DNA from: Gemmatimonadota bacterium
GTDB taxonomy: Bacteria; JBHIER01; G020348925
Assembly: GCA_020348925.1 (NCBI GenBank)
Contig: CP070758.1
Location: 979,788 to 1,016,471, forward strand
Direction of reading: 5' to 3'
Length of the DNA stretch: 36,684 nucleotides
The first letter of the stretch is position 1. Each line of letters starts with the position of its first letter. Made by a program: the position numbers and the translations under genes. Of this stretch, positions 27,298 through 36,263 are shown piece after piece. Below the pieces are notes generated by a model. That model did no database searches and was not told the origin of the DNA. It worked only from the letters and a program-made list of their open reading frames with translations.

Positions 27298-28857
27298 CTA
27301 TTCATCTCCGGTCGTAAACGTAGAATTCCAATTCGTTTCAAATGAGTTGCCATGAATATCCTCGGCACCATACCTGTTGTACTCTTGAAACGTCTCTCTG
27401 TCATCCTCAAAGGTCCCAAGGACCCTCACCTGATATTTGGTAACTGCTCGAAGGAGTTCTGTCGGTGTGAAGACCATTTTCGTGGCAGGGGGATTGGGAT
27501 CAACCGGTGGCTCTCCTTGTCGTCCCCCGGCTTCCCAGACTACCAACGCTCTGTCGTATATATAGGGGAACAGAATGGTCGTGTCCATGGTGGTCGGATT
27601 CAAAGGGGCAATAACCACTGTGGAATCCTGCCATGTCTCAAAATGGTACGAGCCTTCGATGCGTAAATTTTCGATAGGCAAATTATTCCTCGTCGCCCAG
27701 AGATTTCCCTGATCATCACTGCGATATATTCCGGATGAAGTTGCGGCATATATACGCTCCGGAACCAACGGATTGCTCACCAGCATTGAAAGAGTTGTTG
27801 AAGGTGGAATGTTGCCCGTGGCAAGCCAACTCTGACCTGCATCAAAACTCTGAAAGATTCCACCACCCGTGCTGATCACAACTGTACTGATATTCTGAGG
27901 ATGCAGGACAATAGATTGAATTTCCAGGTTGGTTAATCCTGAATTCATCATAGTCCAATTGGAACCGCCGTTTTCTGTTTTATACATTCCACCCCCATCT
28001 GAACCGGCAAAGACCAAGGCGGTATCTTGTGGATGTATGGCAAGAGTATTGAAATTGAATGTAAATAAACCTGTTCTCAGCCTTGTCCAGCTCTCACCCC
28101 CGTTCATACTCTTCAGGATAAAATCACCCTGAGTAGCGGCATACAGGGTATGTGAATCAAGGGGATTTATCACGATATTCCGGGGTCCTCTGCTCGGATT
28201 CACCCCATTATTTTTTGCACTCCAGCTCACTCCGCCATTATCAGATTTGTAAATGCCGGTTGAATTCATGGCAGCGTAAATTATGTCTTCATTCGTGGGA
28301 TCAACGGCGAGAGCCAAAACGTTCATTTCGGGTAACCCGTTGCTTATTTGCTGCCAAGTAGCACCTGCATCCAGGCTCCTATAGATACCGCTGTCACTGG
28401 TCGCAGCATACAATAGATTTGAATTCCGGGATACGACCAGATCTGTCAAGACCATCTGCATCGTTAATGGAGTAAGCCAAAACCATGACTCGGCCCCGTC
28501 TTCACTCTTAAATATTCCTTTTCCCGCAGTGGCTGTATATATAATACTCGGATTGTTCTGATCGATTGCAATAACAGGTGTGGATCCGATAGTAATGGAG
28601 GACCACATCCAGAAATTCTCTATGACCGAGGCCTCATTCATGAGTTCGTCAAACCAGATCGTAACAGTTGTGTTTCTGGGAACATCAGTCGCAGTACCTA
28701 CTGGAACACGATGTTCCACACCCGGTCTTCGCACATCTTCAGCTACATAGTCGGGATCGGTTGGCACACGTTTTTTGGAACAGCCGGCAAGACACAAGAA
28801 TATGAATATTATTATGAGTAAAGCTATGAATAGAATAACAGTATTTTTTAACCTCAT
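27298..28857 (-). CDS. Lipoprotein with Asp-box propeller inserted in an Ig-like domain
   Basis: A 519-residue predicted outer-membrane lipoprotein: the leader ends in CLAGC with the lipidated Cys at 26. Residues 47-90 look like the first half of a bacterial Ig-like (Big_5/SbsA type) domain (VPRNTTVTIWFDELMN). Residues about 95-400 contain seven Asp-box repeats of the type GIYRSxDxGxxW, the mark of sortilin/BNR-like beta-propellers. Residues about 460-517 look like the second half of the Ig-like domain (TKYQVRVLG, AEDIHGNSF, FTTGDE). Such propellers usually bind glycans or proteins; enzymatic activity is not suggested. GAGGAGAG precedes the ATG. Position between the PorV-like gene and the beta-helix gene suggests a surface glycan-binding role. 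Confidence 0.8.
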   Translation of the reverse strand: MRLKNTVILFIALLIIIFIFLCLAGCSKKRVPTDPDYVAEDVRRPGVEHRVPVGTATDVPRNTTVTIWFDELMNEASVIENFWMWSSITIGSTPVIAIDQNNPSIIYTATAGKGIFKSEDGAESWFWLTPLTMQMVLTDLVVSRNSNLLYAATSDSGIYRSLDAGATWQQISNGLPEMNVLALAVDPTNEDIIYAAMNSTGIYKSDNGGVSWSAKNNGVNPSRGPRNIVINPLDSHTLYAATQGDFILKSMNGGESWTRLRTGLFTFNFNTLAIHPQDTALVFAGSDGGGMYKTENGGSNWTMMNSGLTNLEIQSIVLHPQNISTVVISTGGGIFQSFDAGQSWLATGNIPPSTTLSMLVSNPLVPERIYAATSSGIYRSDDQGNLWATRNNLPIENLRIEGSYHFETWQDSTVVIAPLNPTTMDTTILFPYIYDRALVVWEAGGRQGEPPVDPNPPATKMVFTPTELLRAVTKYQVRVLGTFEDDRETFQEYNRYGAEDIHGNSFETNWNSTFTTGDE

Positions 28858-28882
28858 AATCTCTCCTCAATCGTTATGGATG

Positions 28883-29893
28883 TCAGAACGCAAAAATGAT
28901 CGAAAATCTCTGAGCATTATCCAGTAAGCCATAAGTACCGTAAGCGTAATCGACTCTCATTTCAATTCCCTGGGAGCTTATTATTTTCAAACCAAAACCG
29001 AGGGTCACATCCGCCTCGTCATATTCGATTTTGTATCCCCCGCGAAAAAACACCATATCTCTGACAGCCAGTTCCCCTCCTGCAGCGGCTCGATGGGTAA
29101 AATCCCGGGAGTCCATAACTTCCGAAGCAATCGTCACCCGTAAGTCATCTCTTCGGACGACATCCGTAGCCACACCGAACCGAATGAGCAGCGGAATATC
29201 CCAGGAATCGGTTCCCAACTGAGCCCTCGTATACTTCGTTCCTGGATCCTCGATGTGTTGAACGGTCAAGCTGGGTCCCTCCAGTTGCATTTGCCCGCCA
29301 AGATTGGAAAGGGCGAAGCCGATGCGCATGTCGTTCAAAAAGTTGGTCATAAATATACTTCCCACATCGATGGCCACTGTGCTGGCTTTTTCCTGGTCCA
29401 ATCGCTCGGAGATATACTTCAGAGTCATCCCTGCAGAAAAACGGTCGGTGAGCCTCTTGGAGTAAGTGAGTCCGGCGGCAAAGTCCGCGGCGCTGAAGGT
29501 TCGTCCGGTTCCGTCAGGTTTGTCAATGGTCGTTTCCTCCATTTCCCCGGAGGAGAACGAATATATGCTACAACCTATTGTTCCCAGGTTTCCTGTATTG
29601 TAAGAGATACCGAAAAAATAGAGACGCATATCCAGCAGCCAATCAGTGATCTGAAAGAGCGCCTCGTTCTTTTTCAGGGTGGCCAAACCACCCGGATTCC
29701 AATAGAGGGAAGTGATGTCATCCGATACAGCGACGTATGCATCCCCCATGGCGGTGGCCCGCGCTCCGACTCCAATTTTGAGAAAATTGGCCATTGAAGT
29801 TCCCACCTGGTTCAGGTCCGACTCCTGCCCGAACGAAGTCATGCAGCTCAGGATAAGGAGGACCAGACAAAAAGAGAGGCTCCTGATATTCAT
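28883..29893 (-). CDS. PorV/PorQ-family outer-membrane protein
   Basis: A 336-residue beta-barrel protein of the FadL-like PorV/PorQ (UPF0164) family. After a signal peptide (ends near SFGQ, residue 23) it has the family start NFLKIGVGARATAMGDAYVAVSDD and SLYWNPGGLA, then regular amphipathic strands to a terminal Phe (IIFAF). PorV proteins shuttle T9SS cargo at the outer membrane. The gene lies 12 bases after a T9SS-tagged protein gene and AAGGAG precedes its ATG, so the two are probably made together. Some family members act as general porins, so a dedicated T9SS role is inference. Confidence 0.85.
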   Translation of the reverse strand: MNIRSLSFCLVLLILSCMTSFGQESDLNQVGTSMANFLKIGVGARATAMGDAYVAVSDDITSLYWNPGGLATLKKNEALFQITDWLLDMRLYFFGISYNTGNLGTIGCSIYSFSSGEMEETTIDKPDGTGRTFSAADFAAGLTYSKRLTDRFSAGMTLKYISERLDQEKASTVAIDVGSIFMTNFLNDMRIGFALSNLGGQMQLEGPSLTVQHIEDPGTKYTRAQLGTDSWDIPLLIRFGVATDVVRRDDLRVTIASEVMDSRDFTHRAAAGGELAVRDMVFFRGGYKIEYDEADVTLGFGLKIISSQGIEMRVDYAYGTYGLLDNAQRFSIIFAF

Positions 29894-29905
29894 CTCGAAA
29901 ACTCC

Positions 29906-32284
29906 TTATTTGATGATCACAAATTTTCCGCTCGTATTTCCTAAATCAGACTGCAGATGATACAAGTACAAGCCGGGTGCCACTTCCCTGTTTTCGTGAC
30001 TGCGGAGGTTCCACTCTTCCTCCGAGGATATGGGAGAACTGGCATCATGATACAGTGTTTCGATCAATTCCCCGGCTACATTGAAAATTCGAATGGTGCA
30101 GACTGCCGGGAGATGGGTGAATTTGAGCATCCGCTCCCTCGGTGCCGTCTCCTGGGGATTAATAACTTTATAAGGATTGGGTACAACTTTGACAAGATCG
30201 AGCTCGGATTCGGTCATCGCAACGAGAGCATGAGGGGTGACGGTCACCACATTTGGACCGGATGTTCGTGCATTCTGGAGTGGCTGTACACCTTCCGATG
30301 TCTCATCACCGGCCCCATACGCAATCACGGCATAGCGATATGTAAAACCGTTAAATACATTATCATCCGTATATACATATCGAACAGTGTCCGGTACAGC
30401 TTTGCCCAAGTCTTGAACAAAGACTTCTCTCACCGAATCCGTTGGAGCGGTTATACCTTCAAATCCTGTATCGCTGCCCCGCTGAAAACTCGGGAGCACC
30501 GGTGAGGGACCGGTGATTCCGTTGGCCAAATCGTATTGGGCTGCCGGCACGTAGTCGATGACGGTGCCATTTTCGTCAGTGATAGGAAGGGTTCCCCACG
30601 TACTCCCCCCATCTTCACTGCGGAAGATCTTGTACCCTTCGAAGGGCTGCCGCCCCACCAAAGCGTTTAAAGAGTCTTGTTCACTCAGAGTACCCCATCT
30701 CAGGATGACTTTTCCGCTTTCCACTTCGGTTATGATTTGCGGCTCAAAGGGGGGCTTTGGCACGATCCAGCCGGATTCGAATATTCCCCTGGCAACCTTG
30801 GCATTTTTGAAGAGATCGGCGCGACTTTCGCCCATAATCGTGGCGCAGATCAGGGTATCGGTTTCACCGGGATCTAATCGGAAAGGACCGGTATTGATGG
30901 TCATACCGGCTTTATATCCATCATTGTACAGTACTTCGGAGCCCATCGGGAAAGGATACTCCCAGGTCCAGTTGTCTATCCGATCGCCATCAGGATCATC
31001 CGGATCCGTGTTCCCCCCCCACTGGCCGGTATTGGCCACATTCAGCCAATAAAAATTTTCACAATAATTGCCGATCCCATGAACCTCCCCACTGTTGGTG
31101 GCATCAAAAGCATCCCAGGCTGTAATCCCCAACTCCTCACCGGTCAAGGTATCCTTGGGTGTCTGTAAGAAAATCACCCCTGCCAGGGCCACCCTGTCCA
31201 CCGGGCTTTCATCGGTCAGCTTGGCTTTGATTCCCGAGTCCCACTCACCGTACGTAGCGCCGGCCACCTCCCCATCCCCATCCCAGCCGTAGCCGATTTT
31301 ATATTCCTTCCCCCTCTCCTCATCAACATCATAGGTGTCAAAAGCAAAACAGTCCGTTTTGGAATAGCTATTATATTGGGCATAGCTGGCCCAGGGGAAA
31401 TCGAAATCGGCAAACATTCCGACATAGGTAGTCTCAATGGGCGCAGTGCCGATATTGGTGACGGTAAATATCCAGAAGAGAACATCCTCGGCCAGGTCTC
31501 CTTTCCAGCTCAGTCCACGGAGTGCCGTATAGACCATCAAGTGCCCGCGTGAACTTGAATCGTCGTCCCGCGTTTTGGCAAAACTCACAGTGAAGCTCTC
31601 TTGATCAGCGATCACTTTTCCAGGGTAATACAGGTCGGGGGGAGAGTATTTATTGGGCCCTGCACCAGGAAATCCCAGAGAAGTATCCAGAGGAAGGGGA
31701 ATTGGATCGGCCCAGCCCAGATTGTATATCGTGGGATAGGTAGAGTCCGTTCTGTCCAGTACAGGATCGCTGGTCGGATACGTCTCCGGCCAACCGCCCT
31801 GAGGCCAACCGCTGCTGTCGTCGCTCACCGCGACAAGATTAGTATTCTCCTCAGTTGAGAGTGGCGGAATGTAATCGGGAAAACCGTCAAAATGAAAGCC
31901 CTTATAGAACCGATAGCTGGCCTGATCACCGCTCTCCACCAGCGCCTTGTTGGCACTGTTGGGGTCTTTCATAGGATTCCAGTCTGGACTCAAGTCCGTA
32001 GAAAAACCACCGACGTGAAACGAAACCCCTGTGGCATAATAGATGTGGCGTCCGCCCAGTTCCGGATTGTACGGAAACTCGAAAGCCGGAAATTTGGTCA
32101 ACTCAAGGTACTTCAATCGTCCGGAACCAATATTGTTGGTGTTGGACATTCTGGTGACCAATTTCCCGACGCCAAAATTTCCCCAACGCTCCCACTCCAA
32201 CCGCTGCTGACCAATAACGACTGCGTTCATTGTCATTAGCAGGGCTGCAAAAAACAGGGTGCCACATATACTTCTTTTTTTCAT
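29906..32284 (-). CDS. T9SS-sorted surface protein beside the TonB receptor
   Basis: A 792-residue secreted protein with a signal peptide (to about residue 26, VVIGQQ). The large N-terminal part (30-500) matches no enzyme family I know and is rich in aromatic and acidic residues. Residues about 515-690 look like fibronectin type III (VILRWGTL, GYKIFRSEDGG, YRYAVIAYG). The last 90 residues form a T9SS type A sorting domain (VVPNPYKV, IFNVAGELIETL, APGLYLYHLQS, GKFVIIK). Similar proteins accompany TonB-dependent receptors in FCB lineages without SusD, from general knowledge, so it may be the substrate-capturing partner. AGGAGT lies six bases before the ATG. Confidence 0.75.
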   Translation of the reverse strand: MKKRSICGTLFFAALLMTMNAVVIGQQRLEWERWGNFGVGKLVTRMSNTNNIGSGRLKYLELTKFPAFEFPYNPELGGRHIYYATGVSFHVGGFSTDLSPDWNPMKDPNSANKALVESGDQASYRFYKGFHFDGFPDYIPPLSTEENTNLVAVSDDSSGWPQGGWPETYPTSDPVLDRTDSTYPTIYNLGWADPIPLPLDTSLGFPGAGPNKYSPPDLYYPGKVIADQESFTVSFAKTRDDDSSSRGHLMVYTALRGLSWKGDLAEDVLFWIFTVTNIGTAPIETTYVGMFADFDFPWASYAQYNSYSKTDCFAFDTYDVDEERGKEYKIGYGWDGDGEVAGATYGEWDSGIKAKLTDESPVDRVALAGVIFLQTPKDTLTGEELGITAWDAFDATNSGEVHGIGNYCENFYWLNVANTGQWGGNTDPDDPDGDRIDNWTWEYPFPMGSEVLYNDGYKAGMTINTGPFRLDPGETDTLICATIMGESRADLFKNAKVARGIFESGWIVPKPPFEPQIITEVESGKVILRWGTLSEQDSLNALVGRQPFEGYKIFRSEDGGSTWGTLPITDENGTVIDYVPAAQYDLANGITGPSPVLPSFQRGSDTGFEGITAPTDSVREVFVQDLGKAVPDTVRYVYTDDNVFNGFTYRYAVIAYGAGDETSEGVQPLQNARTSGPNVVTVTPHALVAMTESELDLVKVVPNPYKVINPQETAPRERMLKFTHLPAVCTIRIFNVAGELIETLYHDASSPISSEEEWNLRSHENREVAPGLYLYHLQSDLGNTSGKFVIIK

Positions 32285-32383
32285 AGTCGGACTCCTATCG
32301 TAATGTCGGAGTATTGTGAATGAACAATAGCGGAGGTAGAGGATATATTGACGTTCATTTGAAGTTCACCAATTCATATTTGT

Positions 32384-34972
32384 CTAAAAGACAACCTGCA
32401 ATCCGATTCGTGCGATGCGGCCGTCTGAGATGCGTCTCGGATTGGCGTCGTGGGCGGGGGGCGTGTCGGCATCACCGTCATCGTTCCATTTCCCCGTAAC
32501 ATCATACACCCAATAGATATTTTTTCGATTGAAGACGTTAAAGATCTGAAGATACAAGGTTTCCCTGAGACCGAAAAAGTTGAAATATTTGCTGAGTCTC
32601 ATATCAACGTTAATATTCCACGGCATACGTTTCGTATTTTTTTGCTCGGCCAGTTCTGAATAGGGTCTTCCCGATTTCATCTTGCCGTTCAGGCTGACGG
32701 CCCAGTTCTTCGGATCGCTGATACGTATTAAGGCTGCCAGATCGTGAGTTCTATCCCAGTCAGCCAGCCACGTCTTGTAGGCAATGGGCTCGCTGGAAAC
32801 GGTTTCGGCTGCCGTCATAGGGCTTGAGGTACTGATCAGGGTTTGAGATAAAGTGTAATTGACCCGACCCGAAAAATAATGACTGAATCTTTTATCCAAA
32901 GTAAGTTCTAGACCCTTGGAATTGCCAAAATCGACGTTATCGAAATAGACATAACTCTCGGCCCCCTGGATCCAGGTAACACCGGCAAGGTCGGCCAATT
33001 CTCTGTAGAAGGCCGTGAGGTTCATGGAAAGATTTTCCATAACATAACTTTGCACGCCGGCTTCATAGGTTATCGATTTCTCAGGTTTCATGTTTGGATT
33101 GTGTATGGCCAATCCGATGTCCTGGAGATTAGGACGGTCAGGGAATCGACCCTCTTCGTTGATGCCGGATAAAAGATTTACATAGCTGGCAAACTGATAG
33201 AAGTGACCGTAGGCAAAGTGGAAAGCTGCTCTGTCCGAAATGGGATAGGAAATTCCCAATCTGGGACTGAATCTTACTTTCGGTTCTGTCTCCAAAAGGA
33301 TGGTATCAAAAGGAATCTGCGGGTCCAGCATATATTTTTCGTCGATGTTCCAGCTTTCCAAACGCAGTCCGGCATTCAGGATCATTCCGATACTCTCAAA
33401 TTCCATTTTATCCTGGACGTAAACAGCCCATTCAATAGGTCGGCTATTGGTATAGGCTTTATGATTCACATAAAATTCTCCATCGATTTCACTGCCGGGC
33501 GTGGTCCACGCGTTCTCATACCGATGAAAAAGATCGATGTGACGAAAATCAACACCGGCTTTCAACAGATGGGTGGACGCCACCTGGCTGGTCATGTTGA
33601 AAACAAGCTGGAACGTTCTCGTCGTATCCGCCCAAAAATCATTATAGGCCCCTGTGTAGTAAAAGCCATAAATATCCTCTTCCTCCCTGGATTCCATGGC
33701 GATTCGTTGCTCCCTGGTTTTGTGAACACCCATCCAATAATCTATTTTCTGATAGGAGGCTACCAATTCGTAGAAAGTGCTCGGGCTCAGTAGGTGGGTC
33801 AGCTTCAACGTCAGGCCACTGCTTTTCGTGTCGCTCCAAGGCATACCGTAAGGCAGGTATTTATAATCGTGGTAATATTTAACCTTTTTGACGTGAGCGG
33901 CGACAAAACTTCCCATTATTTTGAAGGCCGGACTCGCTTTCCAGGTCAGTTTCATAAGAGTGTTCCATTCGTCTTTCCAATCCGCTGCCACCTCCTCACC
34001 GAGGGGATTGCCATGTTCGTCCTCGATCGGGACCTGCCCTTTCGAGTCGGTCCACTTTGGGATCAGGTAGCTTTTAAATCTTCCATCAGTCGTGCGTATC
34101 TGAGCATTTGTAAAAAAAGTGAGTTTTTTCAGAGAAGGTACCGGACCGCTAAAGGTACCCTCAGCCTGAAAGGTGTTGCGATCGTAGTCCGGAATGCCAA
34201 AGTTATCTGTGTAGCCACTGAATTTGCCACTGTATTTCTGTGAACCTTCTTTGGTAACCATATTCACCACGCCTGACATCTTGCCTCCGTATTCGGCGTT
34301 GAACGTTCCCAGGATGGTCATCATTTCAGTCACTGTGCTACCGGACGTGTTCTGTGTATAATTGGCCCCGCCCCATATCGGGTTGTCCACTCTTGCACCG
34401 TCCACCACAAAAGCCGTCTCATTTTCACGTCCCCCCCGGATATGAAGACCATCACCCGGTGCATTCCTGATAATGCTCGCTCTTTCAGTTGGTTCAACAG
34501 AGGAAAGGCCGGTCTGCGTTTCCAGTAGTTGAGGAAGATTTTCCACCGGTGCTTTATCGATCTCATCACCACCAAAGGCCTGAAGACTTGAGGTGAGATC
34601 CTTCTGAATAGCCGGTCGCTCAGCCACCACGGTTACTGCTCCCATCTCGATGACGGTTGGGGACAATTCGAAATCAACCTTGGTTGTCACATCCGTTACA
34701 ACTCTCACCTGTGTTTTGCTCAAGGAGCCGTAGCCCACCATAGTGGCTTTGACCGTATATTCTCCTGGAGGGACATTGATGATGTAGTAGAAGCCCTGTA
34801 AATTTGCGCTGGCTCCCATCGTAGTTCCCTCAATAATTATGTTAGCACCTGGGAGAGGTTCATCACTCTGGGTATCTCTTATAGTCCCTGAAATCTTGCC
34901 TGTCGTTCCAGCAAAGAGACTTGTTTGAGAAAAAATAGCCAAAAGTAATATGAAACGAATCACAGTTTTCAT
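32384..34972 (-). CDS. TonB-dependent receptor with carboxypeptidase-like N-terminal domain
   Basis: An 862-residue outer-membrane transporter, probably for oligosaccharides. The start at ATG 34972 is preferred over 34984 because GGAG lies six bases before it. A signal peptide (to about 21) is followed by a carboxypeptidase-regulatory-like domain (GKISGTIRDTQSDEPLPGANI, to about 105), the plug (AVTVVAERPAIQ; LHIRGGRENETAFVVDGARV; GGKMSGVVNMVTK, to about 250) and a 22-strand-type barrel ending in IARIGLQVVF. It has the SusC-like layout, but no SusD gene lies next to it; the T9SS-sorted protein takes that place, 99 bases downstream. The 149 bases before it must hold its promoter unless read-through from the repressor gene occurs. 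Confidence 0.92.
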   Translation of the reverse strand: MKTVIRFILLLAIFSQTSLFAGTTGKISGTIRDTQSDEPLPGANIIIEGTTMGASANLQGFYYIINVPPGEYTVKATMVGYGSLSKTQVRVVTDVTTKVDFELSPTVIEMGAVTVVAERPAIQKDLTSSLQAFGGDEIDKAPVENLPQLLETQTGLSSVEPTERASIIRNAPGDGLHIRGGRENETAFVVDGARVDNPIWGGANYTQNTSGSTVTEMMTILGTFNAEYGGKMSGVVNMVTKEGSQKYSGKFSGYTDNFGIPDYDRNTFQAEGTFSGPVPSLKKLTFFTNAQIRTTDGRFKSYLIPKWTDSKGQVPIEDEHGNPLGEEVAADWKDEWNTLMKLTWKASPAFKIMGSFVAAHVKKVKYYHDYKYLPYGMPWSDTKSSGLTLKLTHLLSPSTFYELVASYQKIDYWMGVHKTREQRIAMESREEEDIYGFYYTGAYNDFWADTTRTFQLVFNMTSQVASTHLLKAGVDFRHIDLFHRYENAWTTPGSEIDGEFYVNHKAYTNSRPIEWAVYVQDKMEFESIGMILNAGLRLESWNIDEKYMLDPQIPFDTILLETEPKVRFSPRLGISYPISDRAAFHFAYGHFYQFASYVNLLSGINEEGRFPDRPNLQDIGLAIHNPNMKPEKSITYEAGVQSYVMENLSMNLTAFYRELADLAGVTWIQGAESYVYFDNVDFGNSKGLELTLDKRFSHYFSGRVNYTLSQTLISTSSPMTAAETVSSEPIAYKTWLADWDRTHDLAALIRISDPKNWAVSLNGKMKSGRPYSELAEQKNTKRMPWNINVDMRLSKYFNFFGLRETLYLQIFNVFNRKNIYWVYDVTGKWNDDGDADTPPAHDANPRRISDGRIARIGLQVVF

Positions 34973-35133
34973 CTTTCGCTCCATTGATTGAAGGCTATAC
35001 TTGATGAATCAAATCATAGTTTGAGGTTCCTATATTTATTCACCTCATCTTTTTTTTCAACAAGAAGACATTTTTTGGGGATTCCTTATAATATTTGAAT
35101 GTTTCTACATAGAATTAAAAACACATATCAATC

Positions 35134-36147
35134 TTAGCACGATTTTCGAATTTTCAACTCTGTCTCAACTTCAATCGTATTAATATCTCCATCCTCTTTA
35201 TCTTCTATCTTTTTTATCAACAACTGGGCCGCTTTTTCCCCAACTTCGAAAGCAGGTTGTCGCACGGTCGTTAACGGAACCTCAAAGCACTCGGCAGTTT
35301 GAATATCCGCAAATCCTGCAAGCGCAATATCCTTAGGTACTGTAAGCCCCATTTCCTTTATTGCCCTAAAAGCCCCAATTGCAGCAGGATCATTGACGGC
35401 AAAAACAGCCTGAGGACGGTCCGGGAGATTCAATAACTCTTTCATAGCCTGGTAGCCAAGATCCTCGTGGAAACCTCCCATCACAATGTAATCTTCAAGT
35501 ATAGGAAGTTTGTTCATCAATAAAGCATTTTTATATCCTTCAAGTCGATCCAGACTGATGGAAACATCAAGAGGACCTGAAATGTGAGCAATTTTTTTAT
35601 AACCACATTTGATCATATACTCGACCATTCGACATGCACCCTCCTCATCATTAACAACTACACGATTGGCATTAAATCCCTTTAAATATCGATCAAAAAA
35701 TACAAAGGGAGTGCCATTGTTTTGTAAATGATAATAGGGAGTTGGATCCACCGTATCCTGGGCTATCGATACTAATATCCCATCGACCCGTTTTGACTCT
35801 AAGGTAAGTATCGCTTCCTGCTCTCTTTCAGCTTTTTCATCGGAATGACAAATAATTATCTGATATCCGTTATTATAAGCAACATGCTCAATACCTTTTA
35901 GGGCATCGGGAAAAAATGAGTGGCTAATTTCCGGGAAAATAACACCAATAGTATTCGTTCGCTTCTGAACTAAACTTTTAGCAATTCCGTCAAGGCGAAA
36001 ATTCAATTCCTTGGCCAGATTTAGGACTCTGGCCTTGGTTTCTTTGCTAATATCGGGATGATCATTGAGGGCTCTCGATACTGTCATCGTTGAAACATCG
36101 AGTCGCTGGGCCAATGTTTTCAAAGTTACTCTGTTAGATTTTGCCAT
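35134..36147 (-). CDS. LacI-family transcriptional regulator
   Basis: A 337-residue repressor. The N-terminal helix-turn-helix (VTLKTLAQRLDVSTMTVSRALNDHPDIS, residues 7-34, here split as VTLKTLAQRL and DVSTMTVSRAL) and hinge are followed by the periplasmic-binding-type sugar domain (IGVIFPEISHSFF; VDGILVSIAQ; FVFFDR; ISGPLDVSIS; AVFAVNDPAAIG; PLTTVRQPAF). The start is placed at ATG 36147, not at 36276, because a full promoter and operator-like repeats lie between these points. It probably senses a sugar released by the locus and controls it and itself. Confidence 0.92.
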   Translation of the reverse strand: MAKSNRVTLKTLAQRLDVSTMTVSRALNDHPDISKETKARVLNLAKELNFRLDGIAKSLVQKRTNTIGVIFPEISHSFFPDALKGIEHVAYNNGYQIIICHSDEKAEREQEAILTLESKRVDGILVSIAQDTVDPTPYYHLQNNGTPFVFFDRYLKGFNANRVVVNDEEGACRMVEYMIKCGYKKIAHISGPLDVSISLDRLEGYKNALLMNKLPILEDYIVMGGFHEDLGYQAMKELLNLPDRPQAVFAVNDPAAIGAFRAIKEMGLTVPKDIALAGFADIQTAECFEVPLTTVRQPAFEVGEKAAQLLIKKIEDKEDGDINTIEVETELKIRKSC

Positions 36148-36184
36148 TGAAATTGTCCATTCTAAGGTTGTTTGAAGTGTAATT

Positions 36185-36234
36185 GTTATCGATACCGTTA
36201 GCGATAGTGTTATCGATACCGTTAGCGTTAACGG
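36185..36234 (-). promoter_or_regulatory. Duplicated operator-like repeat before the LacI-type gene
   Basis: The 19-base string GTTATCGATACCGTTAGCG occurs twice, at 36185-36203 and 36209-36227, with a 24-base period. Each copy holds the palindrome TATCGAT-A, and the end of the second merges into CCGTTAGCGTTAACGG, an imperfect palindrome to 36234. The block lies directly downstream of the -10 box, where a bound repressor would block transcription. Palindromes with a central CG are the typical form of LacI-family operators. Autoregulation is inferred. Confidence 0.7.
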
Positions 36235-36263
36235 AAGATATGTCACTATTCTCCGTTTGTCAA
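36235..36263 (-). promoter_or_regulatory. Sigma-70-type promoter of the LacI-type gene
   Basis: On the minus strand TTGACA (36258-36263) is followed, after exactly 17 bases, by TATCTT (36235-36240). This is a perfect -35 box at optimal spacing with a fair -10 box. Transcription should begin near 36228, inside the operator-like repeats, about 80 bases before the ATG at 36147. Confidence 0.7.

Noticed and set aside
32284-32315. Possible hairpin ACTCC/GGAGT hiding the ribosome site of the 792-residue protein gene
   Set aside because: Only five base pairs over an 11-base loop; too weak to claim.
35269-35277. CGTTAACGG, resembling part of the operator, inside the repressor gene
   Set aside because: It encodes part of the conserved PLTTV motif of LacI proteins, which explains the match.
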